NCBI RefSeq assembly: GCF_015706575.1
Contig: NW_024037064.1
Location: 10,641,606-10,705,605 of the forward strand
Direction: 5' to 3'
Length of the DNA stretch: 64,000 bases
From: Patiria miniata
Lineage: Eukaryota > Echinodermata > Asteroidea > Valvatida > Asterinidae
Made by a program: the position numbers and the translations under genes
Shown: in pieces, positions 39,401 through 54,400 of the stretch
How the letters are laid out: the number at the start of each line of letters is the position of its first letter
Position numbering within the stretch: position 1 is the stretch's first letter
The notes under the pieces: model-generated
Seen by the model: only the letters and a program-made list of their open reading frames with translations
What the model was told of the DNA's origin: nothing
The model's database searches: none

Positions 39401-42400
39401 AAAGCAAGGGGTTGGGTCCACTTTATATTTTTTTGTTGAGTTTTGTGGATAGTGTACGCAGTGGCTGCCTGTTTTGCGCTGTTGTTCAGCTCACAGTATC
39501 TAACACAAAGTGACAAGTGAGGTGCCGCATTCAGTGTCCTCCCAAATGATTGGGTATATATAGTTTGCGGAATTCATTGCCTATTTGCCCCTTTCAAAAA
39601 CACCCCAGGGCTGTAATGGTAAAAAACAAACGGGTGGGAACTCTCTGATCAGTCCAATATGCAGGCTATTCATGAACCAAGAAGATAGCAAGTTAATTGG
39701 GTTACAATCAGAGACCATGGTGCATATTGGAGGATATTGCAGGTTTTTTAAATTTTATTATTGTCACAAAAAAGGATGGTTTAATATGTTTAAGGTTGGT
39801 TTCAAATATCCGGTTCCCAAAATCCAAACCAAATAGTGGAATGCAAACCGAATTTTGGAAAATCTGGATTTTACTCCCACCACTAAAATGTCAATTTTTT
39901 TTTCTTGCAGTTCCAGACTGCTACAGCCTGCCTTGCTTGAATGGTGGGGTCTGTGTGCAAGGAAAATGCCAGTGCCCTGCAGGCTTCACTGGACTCAACT
40001 GCGAAAATAGTAAGTGTGTCTTACATATATTGTCAATATAGTGCTCAAGTCTTGCTAGGTCAAGTTTACGTTTTGCTGGGTCCAGAATGCCAGGTTAGAG
40101 TCCTATGTGCTTATCTCACTGACAGACTGACCAACTGTCACTTGTGGACCGGGCAGTGCTATTGTATAGGATCACTTCATAATGCCATTTAGCCTAAATC
40201 TGGCCTAAATCTGAACTAGATGCATCAATTGAAAATAATTTTGTTCACTCTGGGACCGGCTTCACAGTAGGTTTGCCTTGTCTGCTAATATGTTAACTTA
40301 TTTAGGGTGTATAATATGGAAAATTTCAGCCCTGTCAGAATCAACACCTTTGCTGTGTCGGCTGTTTTTTTAAAACACAGCAAATGACCCAAGAAGACTG
40401 TTAGCCTTTGTTGACAGCGTTCGTCAATGTCCCCCAATTTTTTTTGTAGTGGATAATTCAAAGAAAAGGCAAGAATATAGCACCTATAGTCCAAAAGGTC
40501 TCTTTGATACAGGAGTCCTTGATGCAGGAAATAAAACAAGGAAAGTGATAAGAGATCCAGCTTGTATGTGAAGCTCTTAAAAGACTGTTGGTTGTATGAT
40601 GGTGGGAACGATTACGGTATGAGTTCCACAATTTGGATGTGCGGGCAGTGAAGGATGATGAGTGGGATAAAGTGCGAGACTTAGAGACTGTTAAAGGGTG
40701 AGCATAGGTGGCAAATCTGGTAATATGGGTATGTGTGTGCGATTTGGGTATGATTGAATCCAGTTCATATAATCAGTGATCAAAGTAATAACAGTAAAGA
40801 CTAAAAGGGAAGCAACACAGTGTGGCCTAAAGTTAAGTCCCAACCCCACCCACACCCAGTCTTCAATCAGTGAACAGGCCCACAATGATCCCCCATTTTT
40901 TCTTCTAATTTTCCAAAAGGTGACGTGAGGTACATCATCAGCATCACCCCACAGACCATCGACTTCCCCGTGACCGGCTCCAACTTGACCTTCCTGTGTG
41001 AGGTCAGCGGTCTGTATCCTAGCAAGCCAGTCTGGTTGAGTCCATACGCTAGAAACATTGGCGCTTCTACTGAAGGTATGAAAATTTACAATTTCTTGTG
41101 AATATTTATAAATACATTACGTTGTGCATACTTCACTCTATACGCCCACCAACCAGTATATGGGCACTTGGTGTGTTCCATTCTCTGGGCTCTCGAAAGT
41201 GGTAAAAAAGCACCTGGGGGCAATTTCACGGAGCTGCTAAGCACAAAAATTTGCTCTGGCTTATGAAAGCAGGTTACCAGCCAAAACTCCACGTGGTCTA
41301 TTTTGCTCGTGATTAGTATTCAGCTCTTGTTTGCTTAGCATGAAAATCCCATGGAGTTTTGGCTGGTAACCTGCTTTTATAAGCCAGACTTTTTTTGTGC
41401 TAAGCAAATTTTTGTGCTAAGCAAATTTTTGTGCTTAGCAGCTCCTTGAAATTGGATACTGCTCTTGTTAGTGCACTGAGCCCATTTAGTGTTCCACTAG
41501 TGCTCGTGGGATTATAAATGACCGATATTGTAACTATCACCATTTGTAGGTGGTAATAACCGTGTCTTTGTTGAGGAGATGTCACCCACGGAAACTGCGC
41601 TAAATATCATCAACATCCAACCTCAGGACTCGGGAGTGTATGTCTGCGTAGTGGAGAAGCAGTACAGCTACATCAACATCACTGTACGATGTGAGTATCT
41701 ACTGAAATATTAATATTGGCTGGAGTTAGATTGGGGGTGTGCATCGGAACCGGGTACCTGAGTACCTGACCGCTGGTGTTAGGAACCGGTTCCATATTAT
41801 GGGATCGGGTAACTTGACAGTGAAAAATAATGGCATTGAATGCCATTTGTGGGGGAATAGAATAAAAACCAGGCTACAGTGAACATGGAAAACCGAAACA
41901 GTTGTCATGTTTCAGTTCATTTTAACGCAAGACAGATGATGCTCGTGAATGTTGCAGTTTACGCCGTACAGCTATAACATCCTTCAGACAACTTCCTGGA
42001 TTTGAATTTTGGGGTTGGGTTTCTTTTACGGGTACCCGGGTACCCGTGTTTTACTTCAATAAGGTACTTGGTTCCTGTACAACCTGTAAATGCACACCAT
42101 CAAATTAGACTCGAACCTGTTACTTTCTTAATCCTATCATGTTGCGTCAAAAGAAACAAAACGTGCACAAAGAACAAATAATCTATGTACCTTGAACAAA
42201 GAAATTTGGCTCGAGTTGGAATCGAACCTGAGACTGCAGTTGTCTGATCAATTACTCATTCGTGTTTAATATTAACACTCTGTTCCATGTCTAGTTCCTG
42301 AACTTGAGTGTCGGCTTCCATGTCTCAATGGTGGATACTGTGTCTTTGGGGAGTGCCAGTGCCCACCAGACTATGAAGGCCCCCGCTGCCAATCACTTGG

Positions 42401-45400
42401 TAAGAAAACTATTTCTAATTGCCGCATTATATAAGGTTATGAAAGGATAAACAGTACATAAATGTCAATTCATACAAACCATGAATACAAAGCAATGATG
42501 TACTTTACCAAAACTTGTAAAATTGGTGGTTCAATTGAGGTGAAATGAGTTTAACTTCTGGGTGTTTGTAAAGTGAATGTTTACAACAACAAAAAATGAC
42601 AACTGTATCATGTCTCCAATTATTACCAGTGCCACCATCATTCAGTCTGATCATCACGCCAGCCCCGAACCAGACTCCAGTCTTGGGAGGCATGCTGGCC
42701 TTCCTATGTGAGATGACACGAGCCAGTAACACCAGCTTCCCCTTCTGGATCACGCCGGACGGACAGATTGTTTCTTCAGAAAACGCAGGTAAGCACACAA
42801 AAAAGTAATTGGATGTGTTAACATTATACACATTGGTCAACAGAGCACTGTGGTTCAGCGGTTATGGTGTCCGACTAATGCAATGGTACACTGGTTCAAA
42901 GCAGGACACTTTACTACAATGACCTCCCTCCACCGAAAAGTAGGAATGGGTACCTGTGGGGAAGATACCAGGTTGCGCTGTGAGACCTTGGTATAAAGTG
43001 CCTGACAGAAAACATGGTGCTTGGTGCAAAGAAAGCCACGTTAGGGGCCGCGCCACGTTAGGGGCCGCGCCACGTTAGGGTACATCAACAATATACTACA
43101 ATAAAGGCCTCGCTCCACCCAGGAGTAGGAATGGGTACCTGTTGGGGGGATGGGGGGGGGGGGGGGGGAGGAGACCTGATTGTGCTATAAAACCCTACTA
43201 TAAAGTGCCACATTAGCAACACATTATTATTTCAATGTATCTGATAATGTCATTTTACAGAGAATGCAGATGGGGTGCACGTTGTGTTTCTCGGAACAAC
43301 AGCCATCCGGTTGGTCATCAACAATCTGAAGGAGCGCGACGAAGGAATCTACACATGCATAGCTGGACCTGTCGAGGCTCACATCAACATCACTGTGTTT
43401 GGTATGCTGGTTTTGTATACCTCAGGGCTTGAATTGAACGACGGCCACGACGGCCAGTGCCGTCGTTGCCTTCTTACTGGCTGAGGTGCCCCACAAAAAA
43501 TCCCTGTCTTCACGGCCAGTTTTGCCTTGCCCCATAATTACCTTGGCCGCCGTGCCCTTTTTGCAAAAACATGCATCAGCCTATTAAAACCACTACAATC
43601 CTTGATTCCAGTTGTTTTTCCACAAATTGACAATGTATTTCGATGCCATGCCAGCCCAATCAGTTGTCTTAATATCTCGCCGAATCAATCACACGCGCGC
43701 AGTACGGCCGTGGCCGTCCCGCCATACGCCGTCGATTCCCCACTGCACTGTACGATGTACACACACGCACGTTCTGTACATGTATGTACATGTACACTGA
43801 CAACTGAATCTCCAGTTCCTGTATGTGCCGATACTTCAAGTAGCGACACCCCCGCCGCAAAAATATATGTCAGTATTCGTATACACACATACCAGCAGGA
43901 GTACGTACGGCAGATCTTACGTGCAGTCAACCGACTTTCTTTTTCCCAGTGCTTGCATGCGCGGTACAGAACGCATTGATGTTCGTGTACGAGGCAAACG
44001 AGCTTGGGGCATAGTCAAAACACGCGTGCACGTGCGTTCCGAATTCCGATTGTCAAAAGCGGACATTGTAAATGGCGATCGTGTATTAATTATGGGCCTG
44101 ATTCCCGTAAGAGAACAAAATCAACTTTTAATCCACTTTAAGAACATGCACGTAGGTTATAGATAGAGGGAAGGGTTTCGAATTTTGAGGGGAATTTGGA
44201 GGGAAAACGACAACGAAAAAACGCAACACGAAAATAGAGATGGCGATCGCATGTCACCAACCATGAAACTGCTTTAAAAAACGTAATTTCTATCCCCAAA
44301 AAGTGTTCAAAATTACAAAACAGGTGCAATATAAGCTGAGAGAAGTCTGCTTTAGGTTGAAAAGGTACTTTTTTGAATGATAAAAACACCTTTGGCTCAA
44401 ATTTGATCGAAACTAAAAGGGGGCCCTAAACTACATGATCGCTAATATAAATGCGCATTTCTTTTAACCGGCCTCTGTGCCCCTTCTGCAGATATTAGTT
44501 TGGCCTTGGTGCCCTCCCGACTGGCCGTGGTGCCCTCTATAATTTTGCTCCATTCAAGGCCAAAGTGGCCTTGCCCTAAAAATTCCCAAATTCAAGGCCT
44601 GATACCTTATATTTTTTATAGAAATCCATGTGAACATACTACGGCTTTGTTATCTCTGAAAGGTTTGGGACTCAGGATCAGAGGTAGGGTTGGAATGGAT
44701 ACCAAGGTGCCTAAAACCCGAGCGATTAGGCAAGGTTATTGCTTCCATTTCTATCGCCCTGGCTTTAGCCAAGATAGGGGGATCTTGTGAGAGTGTATTC
44801 ATTCTGTCTGTGTGTATGTGTGTTCCATTTTGGTTAGGTTAGCTGTTTAGTGCTGTCTTATGAAAACTCAGACTTCACTCTCAACCAAGCTTGGTGACAA
44901 TAATCTTTGGGTAGGGGGACTTCAGATGACTCGAGATATTTGAGGTCAAAGGTCATCCAGGGGTCAAATGAGGTCAATGTTGTTTTTGGTTAGTTAAACT
45001 GAAAAGTGCTGTGATATGGAAAGTCAGACTTCAATCTAAAACAAACCTCGTGACAATAATCTTTGGGTAGGGGGATTAAGATGATTTGAGACATTTGAGG
45101 CCAAAGGTCATCTAGGGGTCAAATGAGGTCATTGTTGTTTTTGGTTAGATAAACTGAAAAGTGCTGTCATATTATGAAAAATCAGACCTCAATCTCAACC
45201 AAACTTGGTGACAATAATATTTGTGTAGGGGGACTTCAGATGACTTGAGAAATTGAGGCTGAAGGTCATTTAGGGGTCAAATAAGGTCATTGTTGATTTT
45301 GGTTTAGGTCAACTGAAAAGTGTACTTACTAACTGACTATCAATATTGCCAGCTTGGCAGGGGGATCGCGCAAGTTTAACTTGCAGTATTTTTGGTTATG

Positions 45401-48400
45401 TTATTCAAAATCGAAACCTTCCTTGCAGATACAAACCTGGTTTTGTATCCAATGTAGGGTATCTGTACTTGAGCATGGTACCCTCTTATTAAGGTCGCCC
45501 ACTGAGTGTATAGTGTTATCTTTTAAATCTGTTCCTGTCACTATACTGCAGAGCCACAGTGTGAGCGACCTTGTTTGTTTGGCAGTGCTTGTGTCAATGG
45601 CACCTGTCTCTGCCCGTATGGATTGGAGGGAGAATACTGCCAGATCCAAGGTAGGAAACAATATAGGTAGTTTGTCTTTGTTAAGAATAACCATTAAACC
45701 TACCTTAGAACTTTTGACATTGCTGATGATGGCAAATATGTGACCAATTAAACTGCATCCAAAATAGTGGCCAAAACATGTCAAAAATGTTGTGAAAACT
45801 GTCGAAAATTGTGCCATAGCATGTCTAACTTGTGGCCAAAATGGGCCCAAGATGAGTCCAGAATGAGACTAAAACACATCAACTGTGGCTAATACAATTT
45901 AAATGGCTGCTGAGATCCATTCTCAATGCTGGCAAAACTCATCCAAAATGTGACCCATTCACATCCATATTGTGGCAAAAATTTGTCAGTGTAGTGTTAT
46001 CCAAAAAGCCAAACATGTCCAACATGTTGTCAAAACATTCATTAAAAATTTGCCAATGCACATCCAAAATGTCTTTTATGCATCCAAATGTGGGCAAAAT
46101 GCATTTTAAGTTTGGTCAAATCATGTCCAATATGCGGCCACAATGCATCCAAAAAGTCTTTAATAGTGGCAAAAACATGTCCGCAATTTGGCCAAAGTAT
46201 GTCCAATATGAGGCCAAAACATGTTGAACATTTGTGGCCTGTTCTGTCAAAAGCAGACGCTTCTGGGCAGAGGATGAAATTGAGATAGGGCTAAAAAACG
46301 CTGTGGGGGTGATTTTTATCGATTTTCAAATGTTTGCATATTTGTAATCCTGAACATGTCTAAAATATATTATAAAAGTTTGAAACCCTAATTTGAACTC
46401 TACATATACTATTTTTGATGATTTTGATAAGGTATATGAGTTAAAGAAATAACTGTTTTGTGACGTTCGTGGCCACTTTCTCCGTTTTCTACTTTTCGAC
46501 ACCATGAACTTCAAAATAGCATAACTCTGCCCAGGAATGACCGGTTTCAAAAATTAAACCACCTATTAAAAGGAAAAAGAACATATGTATAACAATATGT
46601 AAAAATATCATTTTCGACCTTATGCCCAGAAAAGTCTGATTTTGACAGAACAGGTCACATTCGGCCAAAGTGCATCTCAAATGGCCAAAGCTTGTCTAAG
46701 ATGTGGCAAAAATGTTCCCACAAAGTATCCAACATGTGGTCAAAGTGTGGCCAGGATATGTCAAAAATGTGGTCAAATTATTTTCAAAGTATTTTCAAAT
46801 GTTGGCCAAGAAAGCAATATATTGCCAAATGTCCAAAATATGGAGAAATATACAAGCATCTCAACAAATCCAGAGTATAGCCAAAACATGTCCAAAAATG
46901 TCCAAAAATCTTTATACTCACTTCCTCAAGTGCCCCCAGTAATTCACCCTACCCTGTTTGTGTTTCTGCAGTGCCAGGGACAGAGTGCAACCTACCCTGT
47001 GCCAACAACGGCCTCTGTGTCAACAACCAATGCTTCTGCCAAGATGGCTACCTGGGTGAACTCTGCCAGATATTTGGTCAGTTGACTTTTTAACCTTTTC
47101 ATGTTTCTTTTTCAATAAAACTTACCATAAGAAACAATGAGCTTGATCAATTTCGATCAATGTTTTTATAAGGGTAGACATGATCATACTTCACACATTT
47201 TTGCTCTCGAAAAAGGTCTTGCTTATGACCAACACGTAAGGCCCTCTAATTATGTTGATTTGTATTTTTTAGGTCATTCCACTCAGCAGTTTGCAACAGA
47301 TTTATTCGTTTTCATGCAATTTTGAAAGCAAAGAAAAGTTGAGCATGTTATGGTGAATATCGCAGTGAAACTATTTTCTAACTGATGTCCAAATACTCAC
47401 ATTACTACTCATTGAAAGTTTGCAGTCTTCATAGACCTGGTATTTAAGGTTCAATTCTACTGTACCACATTGTAGTAAAAGGAAAAGGAACAGTTGTGTG
47501 CCAATTTTTATACATTTCTACCAAAGAAAATCATTTTGAAAAGTTAGCATCAGATAAACAAATGACATTTTTTGGGGTCATCTGATAAAAATAATTGTAT
47601 TTATTTTTTAGTCGGGGGCACGTTTAACATCACTGTGGTGACTATCGATGACTTGGTGCCAATCTCCAATGGCGATGTGCAAATTGTGTGCGCGGTGGAG
47701 GGAGATGGGGTCTTCCCCCCACCGATGTGGATCAATCCAAGGGGCTTCACCATTGCATCCATCGGGGAAGGTAAGCATGTCATTTTGTTGTTGTTCAATG
47801 TTACTCATTTTGTGTGTTTACATTTAAAGTCCTGCCTCGCAACAACCTTTGACCTTTATTTTCCCAGAATGCCGAGTTAGACGCACCACAACATTCGATT
47901 AGCCTCATTTCATGGCTGCCTCGAGTGTAAACCCAGTGTATACATGGGGACGCTTATCAAACACATCCAAAGATCTTGAATCATGGGTTTTATTTTAGGT
48001 GGTTCCCAACACGTCAATGTAGAGACGCCACTCCCTGGAACAACATTGCTGAACATTAATGACATCACCACAGATGATGAAGGAACATACACCTGTGTTG
48101 TGGGATCACACATCAACACATACATCTTCAGGATCACAGGTAAACATTTGATTCTTTTCTTTAAGGGACATGCCTTCTTATTTCTTTGGTTCTCATATTG
48201 GATTGACCCTATTTTGAGCACCCGACCCGCGAAACAAAAACAAAAAAACACAATTTACAACACAACAAAAGAATGAAAAATTCAGGCAATCAGGCTCTGT
48301 GTTATTTGAAAAGCTGTAGAAAATGAATACCAGATTTTATAAGTACAGCGTATAGCAATCGGTGGAATCACAGAAGTTGCTAGGGTGTTGCCTCTCAACA

Positions 48401-51400
48401 TACCAGGAGTATGCATATAGTTTACCTTTACTGTAACGTCATGGCAACCACTACAGCCATGGTGAAGATATATTTTTTATTTAGTTATATCAACTCATGA
48501 TAAATTCATTGCAATAAACAAAACTAGAGACAATACGCATGTGGCATAATTTACTTCAGCCCTCTATACAGGTGCAGCCGCACATTTCTTCTTCAGATTC
48601 ATTTTTTTTCTGTTTGACTGACACTGTTTGAAGGAGAACCATATAGAAATAAAAAGGGACACACTAAAATATACTTGATGATTAAAGTGTTATCATGGCA
48701 TACTTTCAAAATGGTTCTTTCAGCACTTTAATATTTTGTTTTCTTTAAGCAAGATGCTTTGCAGCAGTTGGTTATTATTTGATTCGTTCTTTCAACAAAA
48801 TTCACTTGATTATGTCCTCAAGATAGACACTCTACAGTAATTACTTGCTGCCTAGGCTTGATTCTTTAAGCACTTTCATAATTCATATTGTTTTTGTATA
48901 CAAGCAAGACACTGCGCGACAATTGGTTGTTGCTTAGAATGTATTGGTTCCTAAGCATTTCAGTACATTTGTTTTGTGTGTGTCCTCTAGCAAGACACTT
49001 CACACTAATAGGTTGTTGCTTAGAATGGTTGTTTGTTGAAGCACTCAAAAAGTTTGGATTTGTCATCAAGCAATACTGCAATTCCTTGTTAATTAAGCCT
49101 GGGCGACTAGTGCGACTAGTTGCAAAGTCGCCAATACCAAAAGGTATTGGTGGTCACGACTATCGATTTTCAGATAGTCGAGTAGTCGTCATGCGGCGAC
49201 TATTGTCCTGCGAGTCGCGACTAGTGCGCCGCGGCAATAGTTTGCACCGCGACTATTGTGATGCGACTATTAACCTGCCCTGCAGTGCACTACGCACCAC
49301 TCAAATTCTGAGCGACTAGTCACTATACTGTTCACCGGGCGCACATACGTACAACGTACGTAGAGAGACACACACACACAGTACTTACAGTTTCAACGAA
49401 ACACCACACACACACCCAGACTTGTTTCACATACCTAGTGTGGACTTTCCTTTCTTTTCGTGTAGTTAAGGAACACCAGTGGAAAAACTCATTTTTCTCA
49501 AACTGTGAAAACTCTTACAACCCAATTTTTTTTCAATGATTCCCTTTAGTGTTTCTCTTCATTCTGCTACAGATAAACCTAACCCAAAAATGCCTCTAAA
49601 CCTGTTTTCCAGAAATGGGGAAACACTGTGTGGACGTGGGCAAGTCCACACTTCGTCGCTGCTACCTACATTATGTGGACGTCTTTTGTTCGGAAGTCCA
49701 CACTGCGTATGTAAGACAAGCTCACCCAGACACAACACGAAACACTCACAGAACGGTACATGTACATCGTTCCTGCACAATACATTGCGATCGATAGTGC
49801 GTGCACACAGCTCAGGTCATTGGGGCCGGGGTCACTCATGAACGATGACTGGCGCACGTGTTGAACGATACACACATAGAGTCACATATAAACTCGGCGC
49901 ACATGAATGCCGTACATGACGAAATGACGATTAACAGTACACACAAAACAATGTAGGCCTACACGTACGTACATACATGCAATGTCTCCTTTGTTGCATT
50001 GGAGCTCCATGATTCTATTCTACCCACGAGTCACATGGCATGGCACATCCGGGACTCAGGTATACCCGCTCCGGTCAGCATTTCGACAAGTTGTTGGTGA
50101 AAAAGCTTTCTTCGTGTATTTCTTGAATTAAAATAAAATATCAGACAACTGCTTGTTTGCTTGCCTTGTGTCATTTATTGTGTTCTTTTCATTTTTCTTG
50201 CGTCTGATTTTTGTAATTATTTTAGAGATATTTGTAAGAATTTATGGAAGTTGGTAGAATAAATGTAAATGTTAAAGTAGCCTTCCTAAGTTGTGATGCG
50301 GTCAGTCAAGTTTATCGTAACAAGTTTATATGAGTCGGGAGTAAACGACCTATAGGCCCTTTACTTAGTCTTGAGTTCTTTTAAGTTTCGATGTTATTTT
50401 TGCAAAGTTTTAAATTGATTGAAAAGTAAGAAACGTGACACGATCAAGGCCTCCCCTCCATTGAATGTCCCGAAACGTATTTCATGAGACCCAGCTTGCC
50501 CAGTAACTTTGCTTATTTATTGATGCTTTTATTGATTTCTCAAACTTCTTACAGCAGTGAACATTTTTAGCACTCAAAGACTCGGTCTAGCTTCAGATAT
50601 GGTTTTATTACTTCAACAAATAATGCACAACTTTCAGGATGTTGGTTACTGTCCGCATTTAAGTTGCCTCAAGCCCTTAGCGGTACGATCAAACACTCTC
50701 CGTCTGGAGGATGAATAGATTTGCAGTGAAGGCCTAGCCACGCCCTACAATAGTGTTTGTTTACACACGTGGTAAAGGCTGACGTTTTGTATAACTTTGC
50801 ATGTGCGGGGCCCTGGTCTGATTCATTATCAAGCTGGATCCAAAACCACGTGGTAGCTCCTCCTTCCTTGAAAGGCTGACGTTTTGTTGATTTTTCATGT
50901 GCGGGGCCCTGGTCCGATTCATAATCAAGCATGCAATTAGTCGTGACTAGTCGCCTAGTCGCGACTATTTATTGATAGTCGCCACGACTATTGAAATTTG
51001 ATAGTCGCCCAGGCTAATTGTTAATTAGACTTAATTCCTGAAATACAACCCTATATTTCAATTTTTGAAGACTTAAAAATGGACTTGTTTCAACACTCTT
51101 ATTTGATTTTATTCCACAGTTTCTGATGAGTGCGATTTCCCATGTGCCAATGGGGGCCAATGCGTTGAAGGTCTCTGCCTCTGCCCAGTTGGTTACCTGG
51201 GCAGATTCTGTGAGGTCTACATACCAGGTTTGTGAACAGACTTGTTGAAAAAGTGGGTGTCACAAAAAAAAACTTCTCAACAAAATGAAAAGTTAGTCTT
51301 GCATCAAAATGTAATCATGCCATTCAATTGGTTTTTGTTTATATTTTAAATTTTTTTTCACAGAACCAGAGTGCAATTTGCCTTGCCAAAATGGAGGCCA

Positions 51401-54400
51401 GTGTCGCAATGGAATATGTCGGTGTCCTATCGGCTACACAGAACCTTCCTGCAATGTGAAAGGTAAGCACACAGTCCTCACAAGTCGTCCCAAATTAAAA
51501 GTCTATCAAAAGTCTTTACAAGACAAATACAAGTCAACAGAAGTCATCACAAAGCATCATAGGTCATTCAAGTACATTATATGTCGATTATAAGTCAATC
51601 ATATAAAGTTAATCATAAAGTGCTTGACAAATTAGGAAAATGCACGTTTCATATAATTGTTAACCCCATGGGTACGGGAAGCGGTCATGGCCCCGGCCGC
51701 TAATCCTCATTGGAATGCAGTTGCCAGCTGTGGTATGCCGTGGCACACGGCTAGTGGGTAGTTCCACAGCTGCTGCTTTTGTGCAGTCCCGCTACCACAC
51801 AAAGGCTGTGCAGTCATGCGGACCACTTGCTCTATGTGTGGAGGAATGTCCCCATTACACCCTGTCCTTAAGGGATTAATGGTGTATTGAACAAGCTTGA
51901 TCAGGAATATCTTGGAAGCTGGGGGCCAACAAATTCTTGTTCAAAAAAATCAGGTTTTTGACTCCAGTGATCCCACGATGACGGTTGATCCCAGTTTGGT
52001 CATTGACATGTCGGGGCAGGGCTACTGCTCCTTTTGACAAAATCTGTTTGAAATTGGTCAAAATATGTAGGAGCAATAGACAATGTCAATGTTTGTTACT
52101 AACTAATGGAGAGACATGATGATTTGTTGAGCTGCTATCCCACAGCTCAAAAGATACACCACCATTAGTGGCATATAACTGCAATAAAATACACAAAACA
52201 CAAATTAACTTGAATACATGTAACAAAAGCTGAAATTAAAAGAAATGGATGTGATTTGATACAAATTATCTTTTTATACATCAAAATCAACAATCTTTAT
52301 GAGATAAAAAAAAAAAAAAGGATCACGGGAGAGGGTTGATGAGTTCTTACTGTGAACACATAACATACGAGGCTTTCAATAATGAATAGAGATTTGCAAT
52401 ATTGAGTGATGACATTATTCAAGAACCTAAGAAAATTTTGGATTTTAAATATTTAACATTCGTCATTCAGGAGTGTTGAGGGGAGACAAAAAAATACCAA
52501 AGTGTGACATCACCTGTCATTGTTCTGGTTCACTCTGGTGTGAATATGTTTTCACACACTTAGGCTGTGCGCGTGGAGCAGAATACAATGCACACTTTAG
52601 GTGCTCTTTAGTTAGCGCCCCCAACCCTTCTGCCTTTGAACCCCTTTGTTATCTGTTCCCTCGTTGATTTGATTGTTGTCAGTTGGTAACGGCTACTTCC
52701 TGTACATTGTCTCCAACCTCCAACGTCCACCACTGACCGGTGAGGAGCTGAGAGTGACCTGTGCATTCATCGGTGGCCAGCGGACCTCCCGACCCTGGTG
52801 GTCCGGCCCCAGCGACTTCCGCATCCCAACGAACGAAGGTATACCATACTCTTAATTACCAAAAACTTGTGTATTAACCTTTTAGTCACTGTACCGCCCC
52901 AAACTGCCATGCCTGTTACTCGCTGTAGCTCCCAGACTGCCCAAGCACTCCTGTGGATCATTGTTTCAATATTGAGTAACCACAGTGTAATACCATGTAC
53001 TAGTGGTGCTGCTATTGGGTTTAAGGACACACAGAATAATAATACCGGAGTCTTATATAGCACACTTATCTACCAACAATTAGGTACTCAAGGCGCTGGT
53101 AATTATGTCTACTTTCAAAGACAGGTAAATGAAGTTTATGAGAAATATGAGACCCAATATGTAGCACCTTTAGAAGGGTTTACAAGGTCCTGTGGCGCAT
53201 ATTGCAGCCACCCTGCCAGAAACACTGGGGCAAACCCCAATAGCGATAAGTGTTACTGGGTTCTTTAACATGCATTACACAACACACGGGACCTATGGCT
53301 TTACGTCCCATCCAAAGGACGAAGCAATAATGGTAAAGTGCCTTGCTCAAGGGCACAAGCACCACGTTCCCGGTCAGGGTTCGAACCCATGTATCACGGT
53401 ACACGAGTTGAACACCGTAACTGTTGGACCCCAGCACCCCACATTGAATATGTTCCATTATGAGTTTCACCTTTTTGGACTTGATGCTCCTTCTAATGCT
53501 TTGTTGTGTTTGCTTGTGATTTTGCAGGCGGTCTTCAGCGTGTATTCATACAGAACTTGAACGCCACCGCAACACAGCTCATCTTCAAAGGCGTACGGCC
53601 TGCGGACTTGGGCACATACACCTGCAATGTTGGAGTCGTCACCAACACATTCACTGTGACAGTCGTCGGTAAGCAAACTTTCTTTCACATTTACTGCTAA
53701 GCAGGACTGATTACTTGAATTCAGTGGTTCCCACTGTGTGTTGAACTTGAACTTGGCGGTTACACACGGCCTGTTGTCGTAGCAAATACCGTTCGGTGTT
53801 GGGGCCCCAGAGTGTTGCAAAATATGAAGTTACGGTGAGATCTATCGTACAAATCTTGTACAAATGACTCTCAAGATTTTGTATTTGTGGTGTTTAACTT
53901 AATTTTTAAATTCGGCCGACATATCTAAAAATGGTGTTTTTCAGCAATAATCCTGGCATCAAGTGGTTAACAAGAAAATGTTGCTCTGAAGAAAAGAATA
54001 ATTTTAAGTGTTTAAAAAAGTGTGTCTGCGGACACACTAGACAGACCTGCCAACTAGTATGATTTGGCCGTATTTCTTACGGGAATTTGTTGAAAATACG
54101 ACTGTACGTTGTTTCCCCATAAAATACAAGTTTTGACCAATTTAGTACGCCAGAAAAAAATCATAGTTCAAAGCGCGCGGCAGCAAGTGCAGATTCTGCT
54201 AGAAGTTAAAAACGGCTGCGAGTCAAGACTATGCTAGATATGACGTCACGAGGCCACGCGATCTCGTAAGCTAGGACGTCTGTAATTGGTGCATGGGATG
54301 TACATGTACAATACGGCTGTAGGACCGGGCGTATTAACCATTCGAAGCGTTGCATACAAAAGCGCTAGGCATTACGATAGATGAATGGCCGTCATATATG

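Noticed and set aside
43527..44166. Transposase or host gene from the 150- and 113-codon frames
   Set aside because: They lie inside a non-autonomous element and show no hAT or other motif.
45401..45850. 149-codon minus-strand open frame
   Set aside because: Shadow of EGF exon 37 and its introns; no conserved motif.
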